This document shows positions 21,402 to 32,529 of a DNA stretch of 64,000 nt, in pieces. The notes under the pieces are model-generated. The model worked only from the letters and a program-made list of their open reading frames with translations. It was not told where the DNA came from and did no database searches. The position numbers and the translations under genes are program-made. The stretch is taken from contig JAKMXF010000111.1 of NCBI GenBank assembly GCA_024704765.1, positions 636,619-700,618 of the forward strand, given 5' to 3'. The stretch comes from Oopsacas minuta. Lineage: Eukaryota; Porifera; Hexactinellida; Lyssacinosida; Leucopsacidae. Numbering within the stretch: position 1 is the first letter of the stretch; each line of letters starts with the position of its first letter.

Positions 21402-21628
21402 TTCTTTTAACTCTATCAGCTTCAATCAGAATTACTCACAGTTGGCATAGCTCATTTATTATATAATATCATGTATGTTATTAGCTTAATTCATTCATTT
21501 TTAACTCAGCAATACGACAACATTCTGTATAAATATATTGTCAAAAATAAATAGTAGTAAACACACCTTACATATATTTTCACCTAAATATACTGCTATT
21601 AGTATTATTAGTTTGTTGGGCTCTATTA

Positions 21629-24112
21629 TTAGCTAAGAGTGAAATTAGTATTCTCTATTACAAGCTGTTCCTCTTTCTTTATTTCCAGCTGTTCCTCTTT
21701 CTTTATTTCCAGCTGTTCCTCTTTCTTTATTTCCAGCTGTTCCTCTTTATTTATTTCCAGCTGCTCCTCTTTCTTTATTTCCAGCTGTTCCTCTATATTT
21801 ATTCCCAGCTGTTCCTCTATCTCTGTATTTTCATTATTAGAATTATTATCCTCTGTCGTTATGAACTCAGGAATAGTTTCTCTTACCGGTGATTCCGCTA
21901 CGAACATATCAATCTCTGACTTCACTCCTATACTGCTGGTGGAGTGCTTCTTAAACTTTTGTGAAACAGATCTCCTTGAGCTGTAAACACTAGCATTTTC
22001 CTTCAGAGTTATTTGGCTATCTCTCTGACTCATATTTCGCTTCCTGCGACGTACTTTCGTTAACAATTCTCTATTGTTAAGAATATACAATAACAAGAAC
22101 AGTAATCCCTGTGGGGTGTTCAGTATTACGAATATCCATTGGAAGAGTGAGACTGAAACGAAGAAATTTAGCACAGCTACTATCCATGGTATCCCTAAGA
22201 CCGGGACAAGTACAAATGTACCCAATGCAACCGTTCTTGCCTGCCTGAACCTCGTCATCTCTTGTATCCTAGTTCTCAAACCCATAAATATCCGAGTGAT
22301 AGCTATCACCAGTAAGAATATGTTTATAAATACTACTGTCAGTGCCGGACCAACGAAACTCCATACGGTTCCGTTTTCTGTAGACAGCCAGCAGTATTGT
22401 CCTTCTACTCCATAATTATTCCAGCGTATTCCGACTGTAATAACAACAATAGGTACTGGTAATCCCCACCCTAGTATCATAAGGTATGGATATATCTTCC
22501 TAGGAGAGAACAGTACATACAGCATGTATAGTACTAGTATAGCCTCGCATAAACTCCAAGAGAAGACAGTCAGGAAAAAGTAATGCAATATGCCCGCAAT
22601 AATTCCACAAGCAATTACATTATCTCTTGCAGTCTGTACCCCGAATATGAAGAATAGCAGAGAGATGGCTAGCGATATTGCAAAGTTTAAATGTACCATA
22701 TACAGATCTTTCTTGATTAGCGCTTTTCCTAAGCACAATAGTATAATGATGGATACTATGAGGGAAATAAGCGATACTACAGACAGTATGTATGTTACTA
22801 TGCTTATTGCTAACTGCTCGGTAGCACTCGTATCATTACCGATTGGGTTAGGATTTATAAGGACACTAAAGCTAGTGAAGTGTGACGTCATACACTCGAA
22901 GTGACCTGAGGTAACTCTCAAGCCTGTCAATCCGTCCATTGCCCACGCCCCGTCTTCTGTCTTCCAATACCCACACTTATGTGAGTAAAGCCCTGAGTTA
23001 ATTAGTTCTGTGTCACTGGCTGACTGTTTGAATTCTATCTTGACTGGTGAATTGAAATGTATTTTCTCATGCTGACCACCTACTCCTAATGTTATGAACT
23101 TTGAAGGTAGTGGCCCAGCTTTCCCCTTGTCCGTAGCTAAATTAATAATGCTGCCCAATCCTTCGCTAATCATCATCCCGATCCTCACTTCTGACTCGCC
23201 TGTCACTTCTTTAAGATAGTTTATCGTTTTTGTGTCCATTTGTATTCCTTCCCCATCAGGAGTTTTTTTATTTGGAAACTTAGCCAAGCCCTCTTCAGAA
23301 GGATTCCCAATAGGTCCTCCTATCACGTATATATTCTGCTCAGAAATTATTTGCTCGGTAGAAGCAGACCCTCCATAATCGCTTGCTATTCCATTTAGAC
23401 TATCTACTAATGTGTTTGTGAGATCAAGTGAATCAACAGCTTTTGACATGTAGCTTCTTAGATTTCGCGGATCTAATACGTTTGAACAAGTTCTGAACCA
23501 GTCACTGCCGAAACTATTTATTGCTTTATCTTTGTCCACTGTATTCTTTTGTAAAATTGATTTTTGGAGAAGTCTCAGACTACCCACAGCACATTTGAGG
23601 TTAGAAGGACTAATGAATGCACCAATGGCATTACTTGGAGGTCTAGTTGCTGTTACTAGAGCTTGTGCTAGCAGCATTCCTTCCGTTATAGGGATAGCTC
23701 CTGGATCATTCATATCTAGATTCTCTAGCTGTTGTTCTACTTGCTCAAACAGAGGATTCTTACAATTATTAAGATCCAACTCCTCCCAATTACCATCTGT
23801 ATTACACATCCGATCAATTGTCCCTTCCAAGTTGGTGCTACCACTTGAGTTGCACTCTGTCATTGCTTTCTGTCCTGTTTGTGTTTTCGGCCATTGGTAA
23901 CCCTCCTCAGTCGTTGCTTCACAATACACTTCGTATACACTACTGCTACAATATGTCCCTGTATATCCTGTATCGCATATACAGTTTATTTGCCCATTAT
24001 CTTCCAAGCAAATCCCGAAATTGCAAGTGGATTCAGTGCACTGACTATTCACTTTTATAATACAAAATATAATGCAATAAACCCCGAATACATTAACAAT
24101 GAAGGAGTTCAT
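21629..24112 (-). CDS. Adhesion G-protein-coupled receptor
   Basis: This intronless 827-residue receptor has a signal peptide (1-23), one EGF-like domain (~24-55, CTESTCNFGICLEDNGQINC), a hormone-receptor (HormR) domain (~58-118, ending EELDLNNCKN), a GAIN domain, a GPS motif near 405-445 and a family-2 7TM domain (~450-700). The GPS has CGYW and ECMTSHFTSFSVLI, so cleavage would fall at HF/T rather than the usual HL/T, and two of the four usual GPS cysteines are missing. TM features include FFLTVFSWSLCEAILVLYML and LFLLLYILNN at the end of TM7. The cytoplasmic tail ends with seven or eight copies of an EEQLEIKK-type octapeptide. Ligand is unknown. Confidence 0.9.
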   Translation of the reverse strand: MNSFIVNVFGVYCIIFCIIKVNSQCTESTCNFGICLEDNGQINCICDTGYTGTYCSSSVYEVYCEATTEEGYQWPKTQTGQKAMTECNSSGSTNLEGTIDRMCNTDGNWEELDLNNCKNPLFEQVEQQLENLDMNDPGAIPITEGMLLAQALVTATRPPSNAIGAFISPSNLKCAVGSLRLLQKSILQKNTVDKDKAINSFGSDWFRTCSNVLDPRNLRSYMSKAVDSLDLTNTLVDSLNGIASDYGGSASTEQIISEQNIYVIGGPIGNPSEEGLAKFPNKKTPDGEGIQMDTKTINYLKEVTGESEVRIGMMISEGLGSIINLATDKGKAGPLPSKFITLGVGGQHEKIHFNSPVKIEFKQSASDTELINSGLYSHKCGYWKTEDGAWAMDGLTGLRVTSGHFECMTSHFTSFSVLINPNPIGNDTSATEQLAISIVTYILSVVSLISLIVSIIILLCLGKALIKKDLYMVHLNFAISLAISLLFFIFGVQTARDNVIACGIIAGILHYFFLTVFSWSLCEAILVLYMLYVLFSPRKIYPYLMILGWGLPVPIVVITVGIRWNNYGVEGQYCWLSTENGTVWSFVGPALTVVFINIFLLVIAITRIFMGLRTRIQEMTRFRQARTVALGTFVLVPVLGIPWIVAVLNFFVSVSLFQWIFVILNTPQGLLFLLLYILNNRELLTKVRRRKRNMSQRDSQITLKENASVYSSRRSVSQKFKKHSTSSIGVKSEIDMFVAESPVRETIPEFITTEDNNSNNENTEIEEQLGINIEEQLEIKKEEQLEINKEEQLEIKKEEQLEIKKEEQLEIKKEEQLVIENTNFTLS
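21651..21825. repeat. 24-bp tandem repeat within the adhesion-GPCR coding sequence
   Basis: A 24-bp unit (plus strand CAGCTGTTCCTC then TTTCTTTATTTC) repeats about seven times with few changes. On the coding strand each unit gives the octapeptide EEQLEIKK, with variants EINK, GINI and VIEN at the edges. Unit length is a multiple of three, so copy-number change would keep the frame. Confidence 0.9.
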
Positions 24113-24317
24113 ACTCTAGCAAATTCTCTCTTTTTAAGTTCATATCAGATATTATATATCTTATTCATAATCCTTACATGGGTGATTTAATACTCTCCTC
24201 CTCTCTCTGTCTCGTGATATTGCTATTCACTGGTTAAGTAAGATATATTTCATACTTATTTCATAATTGTAATGCGAGTAGCATTACGATTTACTTATTA
24301 GTTTTGTAGCTTATATT

Positions 24318-25234
24318 ATGTCAGATAGCAATGATTATTGTATGCCAGCTTATAACAGATTTGTAGTAAAGAAACGGAAAAAGAGATCTATTAGAAATAT
24401 ACAGAGTCCTACTAGTCCTTTGAAATTACAGATTAAGTTAGATTCTCCTTCAAAAAGTCCTTCTGGTTATTTTGAATCTCCATACACTTCAGATAGTGAT
24501 TCTTTACGCCCGTCGGACTTAGACACTGACTCTAGTGGTTCCTACCCCACCCCCTCTCTGGAGGTGACAATCCCTAGATACATCTATGACATGTGTCAAG
24601 AAGATGTCGATGTGTCAACTGATGACAGGCTTGACACTGAATCACCTTCCGCCAGTCCATATAATCAGGTAGCCTAAGAGTTATACAAACTATAACTGAT
24701 ATTCTGAATAAGTAATTCTTGTAGCTGAGAATAAGACAGACACAGACAGGAGGCCTAACAGTACGACAGAGAGCTCTAGTGGGTATAGCAGATAGCCAAC
24801 TGTTGGAACTACCTTACTATAATAAGCCTAAAGAATTAACCGAAGAGATGAGAGCTAAAAAGGCAGAAGTTGCCCTACAGAGAAGAATACAGAATCAAAG
24901 GCAACAAGAAATAAACAAAAGAGAAACAATTAAGAGACTCTTAACAAGACAAACTCATGTTAAAAAAAAGGATGATGACAGAAAGCTCTCTCGCTATAAT
25001 CCCAATATATCATATGTAACATACGTAAACAATAAGGATGGTATTTCTATCACTTATCCCAGCTCTGTAGATATAAACCTGAATACACGTATTTCACCAG
25101 ATAGACATAGAGAAATAGCTACATGTGCTGTACCTGATTGTAATACAATCAGTAAGTATAGAGATCCTAGCACACAGCTCCCATACTGTACCCTGGAGTG
25201 CTATAAATCACTCAAACATATGGTACCTACATAA
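24318..25234 (+). CDS. INO80B: INO80 complex subunit B (PAPA-1/IES2) with zf-HIT
   Basis: INO80B is a nuclear subunit of the INO80 chromatin remodeller. Exons 24318-24668 and 24725-25234, with a 56-bp phase-0 intron, give 286 residues. The N-terminal half is disordered: basic KKRKKRS followed by Ser/Pro/Asp-rich sequence. The PAPA-1-like region begins at GGLTVRQRALVGI and continues LPYYNKPKELTEEMRAKKAE with a basic helix. The C-terminus has a short HIT-type zinc finger, CAVPDCNTISKYRDP then LPYCTLECYKSLKHM, like the CAVPGC finger of human INO80B. The gene is divergent from the adhesion GPCR, with starts 205 bp apart. Confidence 0.88.
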
Positions 25235-25528
25235 TCCTGTTAACAGTCTGTGTTATAATTTGAATGAAAAGAAATAGGAGACGATTGATGTCAATTTCTA
25301 TAATCAATACACGATATACGGTTATTACTATATTCAATTCTTACCATGGCTATCTTACTGTTGGAATGTAGTTAACCATCAACCACTCTGTTGCTAATTG
25401 ACTGCTCTGACAGTAAAAGCTTTCGAGAGCAAAACACCACATTGCATCAATAGCTCAGCTATATAGGGAATTCTGCAAGATTAAATCTAACTGTTCATTT
25501 TATCATTTCCCTTTTAGCAATATTATCA

Positions 25529-28500
25529 ATGTCTAGCGAAGCATACAATCAGGAGTGGCTTCGTGCACAGGAAGATACGAATGCTCTCCTGGAATCTGAG
25601 TTCCCTCAACAGCAGCCGAAACCTGAGAAAGATCGCATGCGTATGTTGAAGCATTTCTCTACTATGTACATCAAGTATGTGTTGGTTTATCGGCGATTAG
25701 AAAACTGTTATGACCAGGTGTTCCATCCGCAGAAGAGAAGGCTGCTAAGAACAACTTTAGAAGCCACAATTGGCAGGATCTTAGAGCTGAAACATGAAAT
25801 GATAGCGTTGGATTTCTCTGAGTATCATTACTTCGATGACTTGCTTCTCTCAATGAAGCTTACTCCTCAAGACATTGATCTACCTATACCAAGGTATATG
25901 ATGTATTTTATTGGTGATATTCGTATTCATGTATTTAGATCGTATTTAGATTCTTTCAAGAAGATACAGCAAATGAATTCAAAGATAGAGAGAAACTATT
26001 AGGCAGTATCATAGCACAGATAGGACCCTTAGATCAAGAAGGTAATAGTGATACTTCTGCTCAGCTGAGTTCAGAGGAGGCTGTGAGACTGCTTAAGGTA
26101 CATGAGAGGGCTAGACAGGGGAGGCTACGTCTCGGTCTGATGAAAGAGATCAGAGCCCGTGAGGAGAGAGAGCGACTAGCTACCCGAGAGAGAGGGAGCA
26201 TCATGCCTCCTTTCCAAGCTGCTCAACAAATTCAACGTTTCTGGAAAGGTTACATAACTCGTAAGAAAACTCAGGAGTTGCGTCGGCAAGAGCTAGAGTT
26301 CATTGGCATGGTTCCTCCTAAGCAAGATCCAACCAAACCATCATTAACTTCTCAGGTAAATTGTATACCTCTAAAAATATTTCAATATCCTGACAGTAGC
26401 CCTTATAATGCACTGTACAGCTTGAGTATATTGCTATACTCTCTGCTGCCATATTAGATTAATTCAAGTTAATAGTATTGCTAAAGCTTTTAAGCTCAAT
26501 CTACATGTTATGCAGTTTTTCGTTTGATATTTTCACAGTTCCTAATAATATCAATAAAGAAGCTCATATTTTGCTATGAACTAATTCTTTCTAGTATCAT
26601 TTACCCATCACTTTATACTCAGTGTTAGCCAGACTGGTTAATTAAACACAAATTCACATTATTTGTTAAATAACAACTTTCTTCTACCAACTTAATATGA
26701 TTTCTGAGTGTCATTAGGAATATATCAGGAAGTTGTGGTAGTTTAGAGTCAGCAGGAATACATGCATATTTGGTAGTAAATCGTCAATTGAAATTCTTTT
26801 TAGTAGTCTCTACTTGTAGAGATGTTTTCTCTTGTATCCTATAGAGATTATGTACGTGCCTTTGGGTACACATAAGTTTGGTTACGATTAGCTAAATCAG
26901 TCTAACCTCTCCTTGAAACAAGCCAGATTTAACCTCATTTAGAGAATTGAATCACTAATCATCTCCACTGACCTCAATATTCTCGAAAACTTACTTGAAG
27001 GTTTCAAAATTACCTCATCATTCGAAAACTTCTTGATTTATCAGGCTTCTGGCGTTTGCTGTCTATTGTTTTGACCCCTACTATTCCATGAACGTCTCTT
27101 CTCTTCCAGCTACGATGAGTTTATGTTTTATTTAATAACCAGCTGCCCAATGTGTCGTTAATAATTGCAAAGTCAAAATATTTGCTTTCAATCTACTCTC
27201 GATCTCAGGCCAAAATTGAGATACGATTAGAATTTGATATGTATGAACTGACAATTCCCTTGACCCGAAAAGGACCTGCATTATCTCAACTAATCGTTAA
27301 AACTTGATGGGATTTCTTTAACAGAATTGCAATTCTTCTGCGAATTGAGTAGCTCTTACATAGCTAATAACGCTAAATATTTCGAATTCCTCTATTCTGT
27401 GAATAGTAGTGTGACTGAATAATTATACTTTGAATAATCTTGCAAGCCATCTGAATTCTAAATTCAAATGCCTGTTATTCTATAGTAATATGAATGTGTA
27501 TGTAAATGAAGATTTTATTTCTAATCTTTTATAGATCGAAAAGATAAGAAATAAACGTAAAACAACTCAGCACCAGAATGAGAAGGATTACATAGAAGCA
27601 CTTGATAGTGTTAAGGATCGTCTGAAGGAGACAGAGGGCCCAGACATGAAGGAACAAATGATGGATCAGATCAGACAATGGTTCATTGACGTCAGAGATT
27701 CTACTGGAAAATTTCCAGAATATCCAGATGATGATGATGGAGGTTCTACTAAGATATTTAAGGAGCAGGTTATAGGGGAAGTAGCAGAACAGCCAGAGAA
27801 GAAAGGGAAGAAGGGGAAAAAGGGAAAGAAGGGAAAGGACAAGAAAGAAAAGAAAGAGAAGAAAGAGAAAGGCAAGAAAGGAAAGGAAAAGAAAGGAGAC
27901 GATGAACCAGAAGGGTTTGTTATGAAACCGTCTAACTTCGCTCCAGCACTCCAAGCAGATTCCATTCAGTATGCAGGAGTCTGGCAAGGGAGAGATGAAT
28001 GTTCTAATTTTTCACAAAAACATGATGCAGAGCTAATAAAGGAGAAGAAACGTATTGAAGTAGAGGATGAGATTAGAGTACAAGTAGATGGACTGATGAG
28101 AGAAGAGTTGAAGAATTTAAAATTTGCAGTGGAGAAAGATAAAGGAGGGAAGGGTAAAAAAGCCAAAGGGAAGAAGGGAAAGAAAGGAAAAGGCAAAGGC
28201 AAAGGCAAAGGGAAAGGAAAGAAAGGCAAGAAAGAGAAGGATCTTACTCCAGACCGTACTATCGATTCGCTATACCAGGAACTAGCACAAGCTGGGATCA
28301 TTATTAAATACCGAAAGACTAGACTGAGCGAGTATGTTGGAAATATTAACTATCTGGCTACTACATTAAGAGAACTTAACCACGAGCCCATGCCATCACT
28401 TGGAGAGGTACGACGTGTTATAACTGAGTATTGTATTCTACCAATGGGATCACAGGCCATACATGAACAGGCCCCTCATGTTAAATCTGTTATGATTGGA

Positions 28501-29640
28501 GGTCCAGTAGGGACCGGAAAGAAGACACTACTCTATTCAATTTGCACTGAAACACAGGCAAACTTGTTTGATATTAGCCCACTTAACTTGATGGGGAAAT
28601 ACACAGGTAAGCAATCTACCACACTGCTAGTACATATGGTATGGAAAGTCGCTAGAGCTCTTCCCCCCTCTGTCGTTTGGATTGGAGATTGTGAGAAAAC
28701 ATTCATGAAGAAAGTACCGAAAACTGATTTATCAGATCCTAAACGCCTCAAGAAGGACATCACTAAATCATTAAAACTTTTAAAACAAGAACATCGTGTC
28801 CTTGTTCTGGGTACAAGTAAATTTCCATTTGATGCAGAAGTGAAGTTGTTCTGTGGATTTTATCAACGATTAATTCTCCTTCCAAGACCTGACTATGCAT
28901 CACGGTAAGCAGTTTGATAAACTTACAATAATCTGGCACTAATGAGGTAGACTTATTTAAGGGGAAATGCTTGCTTATCATCATTAAGAGAGCGAATAAA
29001 TTTATGCTTGCTTATCATCATTAAGAGAGCGAATAAATTTATGCTTGCTTATCAGCAGAATTTCTATTTTTACTAATCAGCTCCATTCGAGACAATCTGG
29101 GAATTCTATGTATAATATTCTAGGTTTCTGTTATCGAATACAAGTTATACAGATTTATGTTGATTGGTTGGCTATTTGTTGCATTGCATTAATTAGACCA
29201 CCCACACTCATCCTTCCTCTGTCTGTTATTTATACTCTCAAATAGTTATGCCTTATATTGTGTCTTTGTTTAGTTTGGATATATGGAAGTATTTAGTGGA
29301 GAAGATGGAAGGTCGGCTTACAGATCCGAATACTGACTACACGACTCTAGCTCGGGTCTCCGATGGTTTCACACCCGGTCACTTCCATTTCGCCCTCAAG
29401 ACCGTCCTCACAGACCGACGTCTCGCTCAGATGCACAGACGTCCTCTAACTGTGAGTGAATTGGTCGCCCCCCTCTCCAAGGTCCAGCATATAGATGTCG
29501 CACAAGAGCAGCAGTTTAAAGATTGGTACGGTAAGACCCCTCTTGGTAAAAAGAGGTCCAAGCTTGCTAAAGGAGACGATGATGATTCGGGCGGTAAGAA
29601 AGGTAAGGGAAAAGGCAAGAAGAAGGGTAAGAAGAAATAA
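25529..29640 (+). CDS. DRC11/IQCA1: Dynein regulatory complex subunit 11 (IQ and AAA domain protein)
   Basis: DRC11 is part of the nexin-dynein regulatory complex of motile cilia. Exons 25529-25893, 25950-26355, 27535-28904 and 29274-29640 give about 835 residues (human about 820). The N-terminus YIKYVLVYRRLENCYDQV then HPQKRRLLR and RILELKHEM matches DRC11. An IQ motif, AAQQIQRFWKGYITRKK, lies in exon 2. The AAA domain has a variant Walker A, GPVGTGKKTL (KK instead of KT), and SPLNLMGKYTGK, PSVVWIGD and LILLPRPDYASR. The end DWYGKTPLGKKR is conserved. Two low-complexity Gly/Lys stretches (27800-27900 and 28140-28235) and a Lys/Gly tail interrupt the protein. Presence implies motile cilia at some life stage. 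Confidence 0.93.
26356..27534. other. Large DRC11 intron without recognisable content
   Basis: This 1179-bp intron is about twenty times the usual size here. Both strands lack any convincing ORF, and I found no match to the repeats seen elsewhere in the window. Confidence 0.6.
28967..29055. repeat. 37-bp tandem repeat in a DRC11 intron
   Basis: A unit beginning ATGCTTGCTTATCATCATTA and ending GCGAATAAATTT occurs at 28967, 29004 and (truncated) 29041, an exact 37-bp period over about 2.4 copies. It lies in the 369-bp intron 28905-29273. The two full copies are identical as read, so the duplication is recent. Confidence 0.9.
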
Positions 29641-30160
29641 AAATGTTTCCTCCCTTTGATTCCCTCATTTATCGAACTTATACTCATACTAAACTATTAT
29701 AATATGCAGAGTGTGCTCTCTAGACTCACGGCTATCTAAGAACATATGTTTTCATAAATTCGACAATATGAACAAATGTTCGCAATTATTGTCGCTGCCA
29801 TTGTGACAGTTGGTTAACGGTGTCAAAGTATTTAGTAATGTTCATTGCGATTAATTTGGTTTCACTAAAAAATATGTTGGAATTAGTATTCTCCTTCAAA
29901 TCGACTTCTAGCAATTAGCTTTTGGCCAGAAATTCACAATAATGTGATAAAACGTTATAAAGTTACAACTAAACCCTTAAAACTGATACTCTAATATAGA
30001 TAGCTAAATTCTCCGTATTCCAGCAAGCAAGTTTTCCGTTGACTTGAACTTTACCATCAGTTTATAGAATATACCACAAGGTTACTTCCACTTAGGTATT
30101 ACTTACCACCATTTTAACACAATTTTTCATACTTTTATGATAGTCTTTTGACAGCAGAGC
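29641..30160. other. Intergenic spacer
   Basis: A 520-bp AT-rich gap between DRC11 and the class A GPCR. No ORF or repeat is recognisable; it presumably holds the DRC11 3' end and the GPCR promoter. Confidence 0.5.
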
Positions 30161-31999
30161 ATGGATTTACTTTGCATGAATACTACTAACGCCATGAACC
30201 AGACCGTTCTTGAATGCTCCACCAGATGCAATGTATCCGTGTTTGAAGGTGTAGAAAGAGATGTAGGAAAAGGCTTTACCTTGTTTATCGTTGGGATTTT
30301 AGGCTTGATAGGAAATATCTTTACAATAGCGCTAATATTCAGCTTCAAGAAAAGACATGTTCCAGATATCCTCGTACTATCCCTTGCCTTCAATGACATC
30401 TACTCTGTATTGTTTCCTATCCTCATTGCTTTAGTCGTATACTTCTATCCACTCAGACTCCCTCAGGGCCATTGGAGCTGTGAACTAATGACACTACTAT
30501 CTCTCCTATCCAGGATTATGTCCATGTTTCTACATACGTTAATAGCGATAGATCGTTTCCTTGCCATTGCAAGACCGTTACAATATCGCCGTATAATAAA
30601 GCCTATCACTGCCATGATAATAATTGTTGTATTCTTCGTGATTTCACTACTAATATCGTTAATTCCTTGGATTTATGACGCTACTCTTGATGCTGAAGAT
30701 CCATCACAATGTCTCCAACACCAATCCATTTCTATTCTTAACATTTGTATCTTCGACTACGCCAAATGGTACTCGATAATTATCTTGGTTCTGGGCTGGG
30801 GCCAGATGATGTTGTTCTTTGTCGTATTTGTTACAACAGTTACGATAGCTCTCAGGTATTATTACAAGAGGACTCGGCTCTTGAAAGGGAACGACAGAAT
30901 ATTACAGGAGTCTCTGAATGCAAGTAGCATCTCTAGGAAGGATTCTAAGAAAGAGACTAAAATCCTGAAACATATCACTAAACTTGGAAGCAAAATGAAG
31001 GAGCGGAAATTGACAGAATGGCTCTGGCTGGAGTTTAGTTTTGAAATACAGTTTGTACGAATGTTGTTCATTCTCTCCATCCTCTTCTACTTAACCTGGG
31101 CTCCATCTCTGATTATCATTACATACGTACTGATAGGCTACTGGAATACAGTTAGCTTGAGGCCAGATGAGCTGATATTCTGGGGAATCAGAATATCTGT
31201 GTTAAACATTGCACTCAACCCGATCATTTATGCAATATTCTCTACACAGTATCGTAATGCTTACTGGTACGCTATAAAGAAGTATCTCTTCTGTTGCTGT
31301 AAGAAATACTTCTCTGAAGATAAGATAAGTCCGTTTGACAGAGACGAGAGGCGGAGGCAGAAGAAGCACCAGTATCTATCAGGAATGTCCAATGTTTCTG
31401 GTGAACTTGAGTCTGATAGTCCGCCGCAGAACTTCACGCGTGGTGCTCAGGCACCAGGATTGGCTACTATTTCTGAGAACAGCTTACCTAAGACTACGGG
31501 AGGCTTTATATCTGAAGATGAGAAGCCATTTCTACCTTCATATCTGTCCAAGAAAGGCAGAGCTATTAGATTTGAAGACGAGAATTCTAGCTGCAAAACA
31601 CAGGACACACAAGAGACTTCTAGCTCTCTTGTTCTTCCTCCCCTTACCCCAGACGATAAGAGGATTAAGACTGGGGCATTCGCAACGGAAGAGGGCGTAT
31701 CTATGTTAGCTATCAAGAGACAGATCTTTGAGGGTTTTACCGTTCAACCCAGACAACCACTGCCTAAGGCCCGGGGTAGGATGACTAAGTTATTGACTGA
31801 AAAGCCTAAACATAAAACAGTGAGAGTGAAAGGAGAGAGTGTGTTAGAAACATCTCAGCAGCAGAAACGAAAAATTCATAAGACAATGCCACAGATCTAT
31901 GCCAGTCCTTACATTGAAGAAACTGACCAACTTTCTCCACCCAAGTTAGATCGGTTAACTTCTCTCCGCCATAAGAGGCCAATTCTTAACCTCAAATAA
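30161..31999 (+). CDS. Class A (rhodopsin-like) G-protein-coupled receptor
   Basis: This intronless gene encodes 612 residues. The short extracellular N-terminus has N-glycosylation sites and several cysteines. Seven hydrophobic helices follow. Class A hallmarks are GNIFTIALIF (TM1), LSLAFNDIYS (TM2, LxxxD), the TM3 cysteine in HWSCELM, IDRFLAIARPLQYRR at the end of TM3 (DRF in place of DRY), SLIPWIYD (TM4), and NIALNPIIYAIFS (TM7 NPxxY). A Cys-rich stretch CCCKK after TM7 could be palmitoylated. The third intracellular loop is long and basic, and the ~240-residue tail is Ser/Lys-rich. The ligand is not predictable; weak resemblance to prostanoid or melatonin-type receptors is only an impression. 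Confidence 0.87.
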   Translation: MDLLCMNTTNAMNQTVLECSTRCNVSVFEGVERDVGKGFTLFIVGILGLIGNIFTIALIFSFKKRHVPDILVLSLAFNDIYSVLFPILIALVVYFYPLRLPQGHWSCELMTLLSLLSRIMSMFLHTLIAIDRFLAIARPLQYRRIIKPITAMIIIVVFFVISLLISLIPWIYDATLDAEDPSQCLQHQSISILNICIFDYAKWYSIIILVLGWGQMMLFFVVFVTTVTIALRYYYKRTRLLKGNDRILQESLNASSISRKDSKKETKILKHITKLGSKMKERKLTEWLWLEFSFEIQFVRMLFILSILFYLTWAPSLIIITYVLIGYWNTVSLRPDELIFWGIRISVLNIALNPIIYAIFSTQYRNAYWYAIKKYLFCCCKKYFSEDKISPFDRDERRRQKKHQYLSGMSNVSGELESDSPPQNFTRGAQAPGLATISENSLPKTTGGFISEDEKPFLPSYLSKKGRAIRFEDENSSCKTQDTQETSSSLVLPPLTPDDKRIKTGAFATEEGVSMLAIKRQIFEGFTVQPRQPLPKARGRMTKLLTEKPKHKTVRVKGESVLETSQQQKRKIHKTMPQIYASPYIEETDQLSPPKLDRLTSLRHKRPILNLK

Positions 32000-32529
32000 T
32001 CCTTTCTCACTATTTCTTATTCAACAATTTTTACTTATCTACTAATATTTATATTTAATTACTATTTACTATAAATGGCTTTGAGTTCGATTTATTTTTC
32101 ACTAATCAGGGCTCTCGCGAAAACTATGTCTCCAACTAAGTGCATGTTATTCATATAATGTACATGTATAATATAATGTTGGTAGGGTTTGAACCATATT
32201 GTCTCGTGTCAGTACAATATCACAATTGGAAGTACACCCAAAATCTCTATTATTCCAACTGAATTATCGTTAACTTGTATGTACGACCGATATGGAATAG
32301 CCAGACTTTGTTTTTCGAAGTATCTGTCATTTTTATTTATCTTCAATAGCGTATCTACCTTACGTAGTTGTAAAAATTTATGGAAGTTCAACAAGCAACT
32401 GAATTAATATCTACACACTGATTTACTCACGAGTACTTGTTAGTTAGTAATAGTTAATTCATTGCGTCAGTAATTATTATTTATTGAATGTAATAAACAC
32501 ATTAGTGATTAGCTAGTCAATTCTACGAC
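32000..32529. other. Intergenic spacer
   Basis: This 530-bp gap separates the GPCR from POLR2G. Two small opposite ORFs here overlap each other and carry no known motif, so I regard the region as noncoding. Confidence 0.5.

Noticed and set aside
21651-21825. CRISPR-like array
   Set aside because: Contiguous 24-bp coding minisatellite without spacers.
21639-21986. Plus-strand frame with repeated SSCSSFFI
   Set aside because: It is the reverse reading of the 24-bp repeat in the adhesion-GPCR tail.
27529-28301. Long antisense open frames opposite DRC11
   Set aside because: They are the reverse reading of Gly/Lys-rich codons (giving Phe/Pro/Leu runs) and have no conserved motif.
28967-29055. 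CRISPR-like direct repeats
   Set aside because: Only 2.4 contiguous copies without spacers, in a eukaryotic intron.
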